Below are positions 5,306 through 7,077 of a stretch of DNA of 7,077 nt, in pieces. Position numbers and translations under genes: made by a program. Origin of the DNA: Clostridiaceae bacterium (GTDB lineage Bacteria > Bacillota > Clostridia > Saccharofermentanales > UBA5734); NCBI GenBank assembly GCA_012522285.1, contig JAAYKS010000339.1, positions 1 through 7,077 of the forward strand, given 5' to 3'. Below the pieces are notes generated by a model. The model did no database searches and had not been told where the DNA came from. It saw nothing but the letters and a program-made list of their open reading frames with translations. Numbering within the stretch: position 1 is the stretch's first letter; each line of letters opens with the position of its first letter.

Positions 5306-6578
5306 AGTCCCGGCCGCAGGGGATTTTGCGGGCGAGCATCCACAGGTCGGTGGACGCCACATCGAGCGCGGCCATCCGCTGGAGCACGGGGTCGCCGCCG
5401 TACTCCAGAAAATCGGAGGCGTTCATGACGATTGGGAGGCGGGCACGGTTGCGCATGATGCGCAACACCCGCCGGCCGCGTTTCCCGAATCCGAGCACCC
5501 GGAGGTAACGGGGACCGGGGCCGGCGGCGTCGAACCGTTCCAGATCTTCGCGGGTGAGGCCCACCAGCATCGCGGCCAGCGCGCGCCGGAGGCGGGTCGA
5601 GGCGAACCGCCGTGTGGCGGCACCGTCCAGCAGGGATGTATAAAGAGAACGGGAAGTGCCGGCTCCTTCCATGGGACGGGCTGCACATTCCGCGAGGCGC
5701 GCGTGCAACCCTTCGTCCATCCCGGCAATCCGGGAGAGGGTATCGGGGGACAGCGTGCGCAGCAGGCCGAGGGCGGAGGCTTCCAAATCTTCCGGGAACA
5801 CCGGTGCCCGTCCGTCCGATATCGCGGCACACAGCAGCGCCAGCGAGGAGGCCGGCATCTGATTCCGGAGGATATGCAGCAGGGAAGCGACGTCGCCGTC
5901 CGCCTGCCGGATGGCCGCCCGGATGGCCGACGCGCTGGCGGAGGGGGTGTCCAGCCCGGTTTCGTGGTAACCCGCACCCCGGCGACGGATGGCGACAGGT
6001 TCCAGACCCGCTTGCTGGCGCCGGATGGCGACCAGGTATTCGACCGCGAGGATGTTGTTGGACGAGCGAAGACAATCCGGGTCCGGTCGGGGGGCGCCTC
6101 CCTCCGAAGGGGTGTGAAGTCGGAGGGTGTCTTCCAGCGCTCCGATCCGGGCTCCGGCAAACGGTTCCCCCAGATCGAGCCGAGCGCGCAGCCGTTCCCG
6201 GAATTCGACAGGTTCTGCCGCCAGCAGATCGGCGGTCGCCTGCAGCGTGCCGAGTTCACCGGATTCGCTCCCAAAGGCGAGATGTCCGCAAACCCCCGTG
6301 GCCTCGGCCATCGCGACTCCTCCGGCGGCGAAACGTCCCGCGCCGCCCGTGGCATACGCGAAAGGCAACTCGAGCACCAGGTCCGCCCCGTTGCGCAACG
6401 CGGCGCGTGCCCGGGTCCACTTGTCCAGCAGCGCCGGTTCTCCGCGCTGTGTGAACGACCCGCTCATGACCACGATCAGGCCGCCATCCGGCCCGATCCG
6501 TTTCCGGATTTCGCCAAACAGATAGTCGTGCCCGTAGTGAAAAGGATTGAACTCCGCGATGACCGCCGCCGTTTTCAT
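5280..6578 (-). CDS. tmcAL: tRNA(Met) cytidine acetate ligase (TmcAL, YlbM family)
   Basis: TmcAL activates acetate with ATP and transfers it to the wobble cytidine C34 of elongator tRNA(Met), forming ac4C, which keeps AUG and AUA decoding accurate. The protein is 432 residues, in the family range. The nucleotidyltransferase fold begins at once with AVIAEFNPFHYGH, holding the HxGH motif (H14, H17), then VMSGSFTQRGEPALLDKW (37-54), GADLVLELP (64-72), FGSESGE (102-108), NNILAVEYL (174-182) and the nucleotide-site motif GYHETGLDTPSASASAIR (203-220). The C-terminal half contains RRALAAMLVGL and YLRVLGFGKRGR, typical of the family. The frame stays open for 161 more codons upstream, but the family starts at MKTAAVIAEFNPFH and the extra stretch is antisense to the next gene. 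No ribosome binding site is visible; a TATAAT lies 6 bases before the ATG, so the mRNA is probably leaderless. No terminator separates it from tyrS, so read-through is expected. Confidence 0.94.
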   Translation of the reverse strand: MKTAAVIAEFNPFHYGHDYLFGEIRKRIGPDGGLIVVMSGSFTQRGEPALLDKWTRARAALRNGADLVLELPFAYATGGAGRFAAGGVAMAEATGVCGHLAFGSESGELGTLQATADLLAAEPVEFRERLRARLDLGEPFAGARIGALEDTLRLHTPSEGGAPRPDPDCLRSSNNILAVEYLVAIRRQQAGLEPVAIRRRGAGYHETGLDTPSASASAIRAAIRQADGDVASLLHILRNQMPASSLALLCAAISDGRAPVFPEDLEASALGLLRTLSPDTLSRIAGMDEGLHARLAECAARPMEGAGTSRSLYTSLLDGAATRRFASTRLRRALAAMLVGLTREDLERFDAAGPGPRYLRVLGFGKRGRRVLRIMRNRARLPIVMNASDFLEYGGDPVLQRMAALDVASTDLWMLARKIPCGRDFDTPPVMV

Positions 6579-6584
6579 GCGGCC

Positions 6585-6593
6585 ATTATAGCA
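6585..6593 (-). promoter_or_regulatory. tmcAL extended -10 promoter element, leaderless geometry
   Basis: TGCTATAAT on the minus strand is a perfect extended -10. The ATG begins 7 bases downstream of its last base, where transcription is expected to start. The -35 position at a 17-bp spacing reads CCAGAA, which is poor, as tolerated with an extended -10. Confidence 0.68.
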
Positions 6594-6599
6594 CGCGCG

Positions 6600-6613
6600 C
6601 CAGACGGTTCTGG
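6600..6613. repeat. Small palindrome between the divergent promoters
   Basis: CCAGA (6600-6604) and TCTGG (6609-6613) are separated by CGGT. It lies between the two -10 elements and touches the extended -10 of the right-hand gene. It could be an operator; arms of five bases are weak evidence. Confidence 0.25.
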
Positions 6614-6619
6614 TATCAT
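6611..6619 (+). promoter_or_regulatory. Extended -10 promoter element of the right-hand gene, leaderless geometry
   Basis: TGGTATCAT on the plus strand is an extended -10 with 5 of 6 bases of TATAAT. Six bases separate it from the ATG at 6626, the same spacing as for tmcAL on the other strand. No ribosome binding site is present and the -35 position is poor. Confidence 0.55.
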
Positions 6620-6625
6620 GAATCC

Positions 6626-7077
6626 ATGCTTCCCAAACAACGCAACATCCTGATCGCCCTGCTCCTCCTCGCAGTCTGCGCTGGAATCGCCGCAGTCGCC
6701 GTGCCGCGCCTGTTTCCGGGGCTCGGACGGCGCGACATTGCGTTTGTACACACCTGGCCGGGGAAGGCCGCACCCGGGTTGTCTGTCTCCCGGACGACGG
6801 TATCCACACTTGCCGACGGCATCCAAAACCTCCTGGAAAAGGACGGTGTCTGGACTGCCTGGCACCGGCTGGCCGGCAGGGGAGGCGACCCGCCTGCCGA
6901 GTCCGCACCGGAGTTTGAAACGGGCGATCAGGTGCTTTTGCTGCGACTCGCAGCCGAAACAGGAGATAGAAAGGCGTTTGAGCAACGCCTCGACTGGCTA
7001 GCGATCCATCGGACGGACGGAGACGGCCGGCTGGTGGACGCCGACGGTTCGCCGGCCACAAACCAAGTCACGCTGGA
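6626..7077 (+). CDS. Secreted or membrane-anchored protein, possibly related to family 8 glycoside hydrolases (partial, 3' end outside window)
   Basis: The frame is open from ATG 6626 to the right edge (150 codons) with strong third-position GC, as in the neighbouring genes. Residues 1-7 carry K4 and R6, followed by a hydrophobic stretch at about 8-26 (ILIALLLLAVCAGIAAVAV): a signal peptide or N-terminal membrane anchor. The cysteine at 18 is preceded by L-A-V, a poor lipobox. The rest would be outside the membrane. ETGDQVLLLRLAAETGDRKAFEQRLDWL (about 98-125), followed by DGDGRLV and ATNQVTL, recalls the helical-hairpin rhythm of family 8 and other six-hairpin glycoside hydrolases (a glutamate, a run of small and hydrophobic residues, GDR..F...L.W). 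The usual SEGQGYG signature is not intact, so activity is uncertain and the family call is tentative. The gene is divergent from tmcAL, with 47 bp between the two start codons. Confidence 0.7.
   Translation, partial: MLPKQRNILIALLLLAVCAGIAAVAVPRLFPGLGRRDIAFVHTWPGKAAPGLSVSRTTVSTLADGIQNLLEKDGVWTAWHRLAGRGGDPPAESAPEFETGDQVLLLRLAAETGDRKAFEQRLDWLAIHRTDGDGRLVDADGSPATNQVTL

Noticed and set aside
5703..6653. A 316-codon open frame on the plus strand opposite tmcAL
   Set aside because: It is a shadow of tmcAL with no start signal or domain, and it would cross the divergent promoter region.
6671..6682. Lipobox at Cys18 of the exported protein
   Set aside because: The residue before the cysteine is valine instead of Gly, Ala or Ser, so lipoprotein processing is not supported.
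6579..7061. A 161-residue N-terminal extension of the TmcAL protein
   Set aside because: The family begins at the methionine at 6578. The upstream stretch is antisense to the exported-protein gene, and a strong TATAAT lies just before 6578.
1..7077. A novel defence, mobile or biosynthetic system in this window
   Set aside because: All complete genes belong to well-known housekeeping or corrinoid families. No integrase, transposase, repeat array, toxin-antitoxin pair or RNA gene was seen.

Overview
The window looks like chromosomal DNA from a GC-rich anaerobic bacterium of the Bacillota, most likely the class Clostridia. The inference rests on the gene set: an RNase J, a TmcAL-type tRNA(Met) acetate ligase, an AraC-family regulator joined to a dimethylamine/trimethylamine-type corrinoid protein, strong AGGAGG-type ribosome binding sites and classic stem-plus-T-run terminators. 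No lower taxon can be assigned by eye.

Layout from left to right. (1) Bases 1-1168 hold the end of a rightward operon: the C-terminal part of an AraC-family regulator (partial, enters from the left edge), overlapping by 10 bp a complete corrinoid (B12-binding) methyl-carrier protein; a strong terminator follows at 1217-1254. (2) Convergent to it, on the minus strand, is ribonuclease J (1299-3434) with an unusual basic, low-complexity N-terminal extension of about 155 residues. (3) A 174-bp divergent intergenic region (3435-3608) carries promoter candidates for rnj leftward and a good promoter for rpsT rightward. (4) rpsT (ribosomal protein S20, UUG start) ends at a bidirectional terminator (3918-3955), which also serves the convergent tyrS. 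(5) tyrS (tyrosyl-tRNA synthetase) and tmcAL (tRNA(Met) wobble-cytidine acetate ligase) lie head to tail on the minus strand. tyrS appears to have its own near-consensus promoter inside the last codons of tmcAL. (6) A 47-bp divergent region separates tmcAL from a rightward gene that runs off the right edge and encodes a membrane-anchored or secreted protein, with distant resemblance to family 8 glycoside hydrolases at best. Both genes appear to be leaderless.

Functionally the centre of the window is translation and RNA metabolism (RNA decay and maturation, a ribosomal protein, tRNA charging, tRNA wobble modification). The left edge belongs to a corrinoid-dependent methyl-transfer operon whose methyltransferase must lie outside the window. 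No tRNA, rRNA, CRISPR array, insertion sequence, phage gene or defence system was seen. I found no clear new system; the points most worth a second look are regulatory architecture (paired leaderless divergent promoters, a promoter embedded in a gene end, an inverted repeat around the rpsT promoter) and the RNase J extension.
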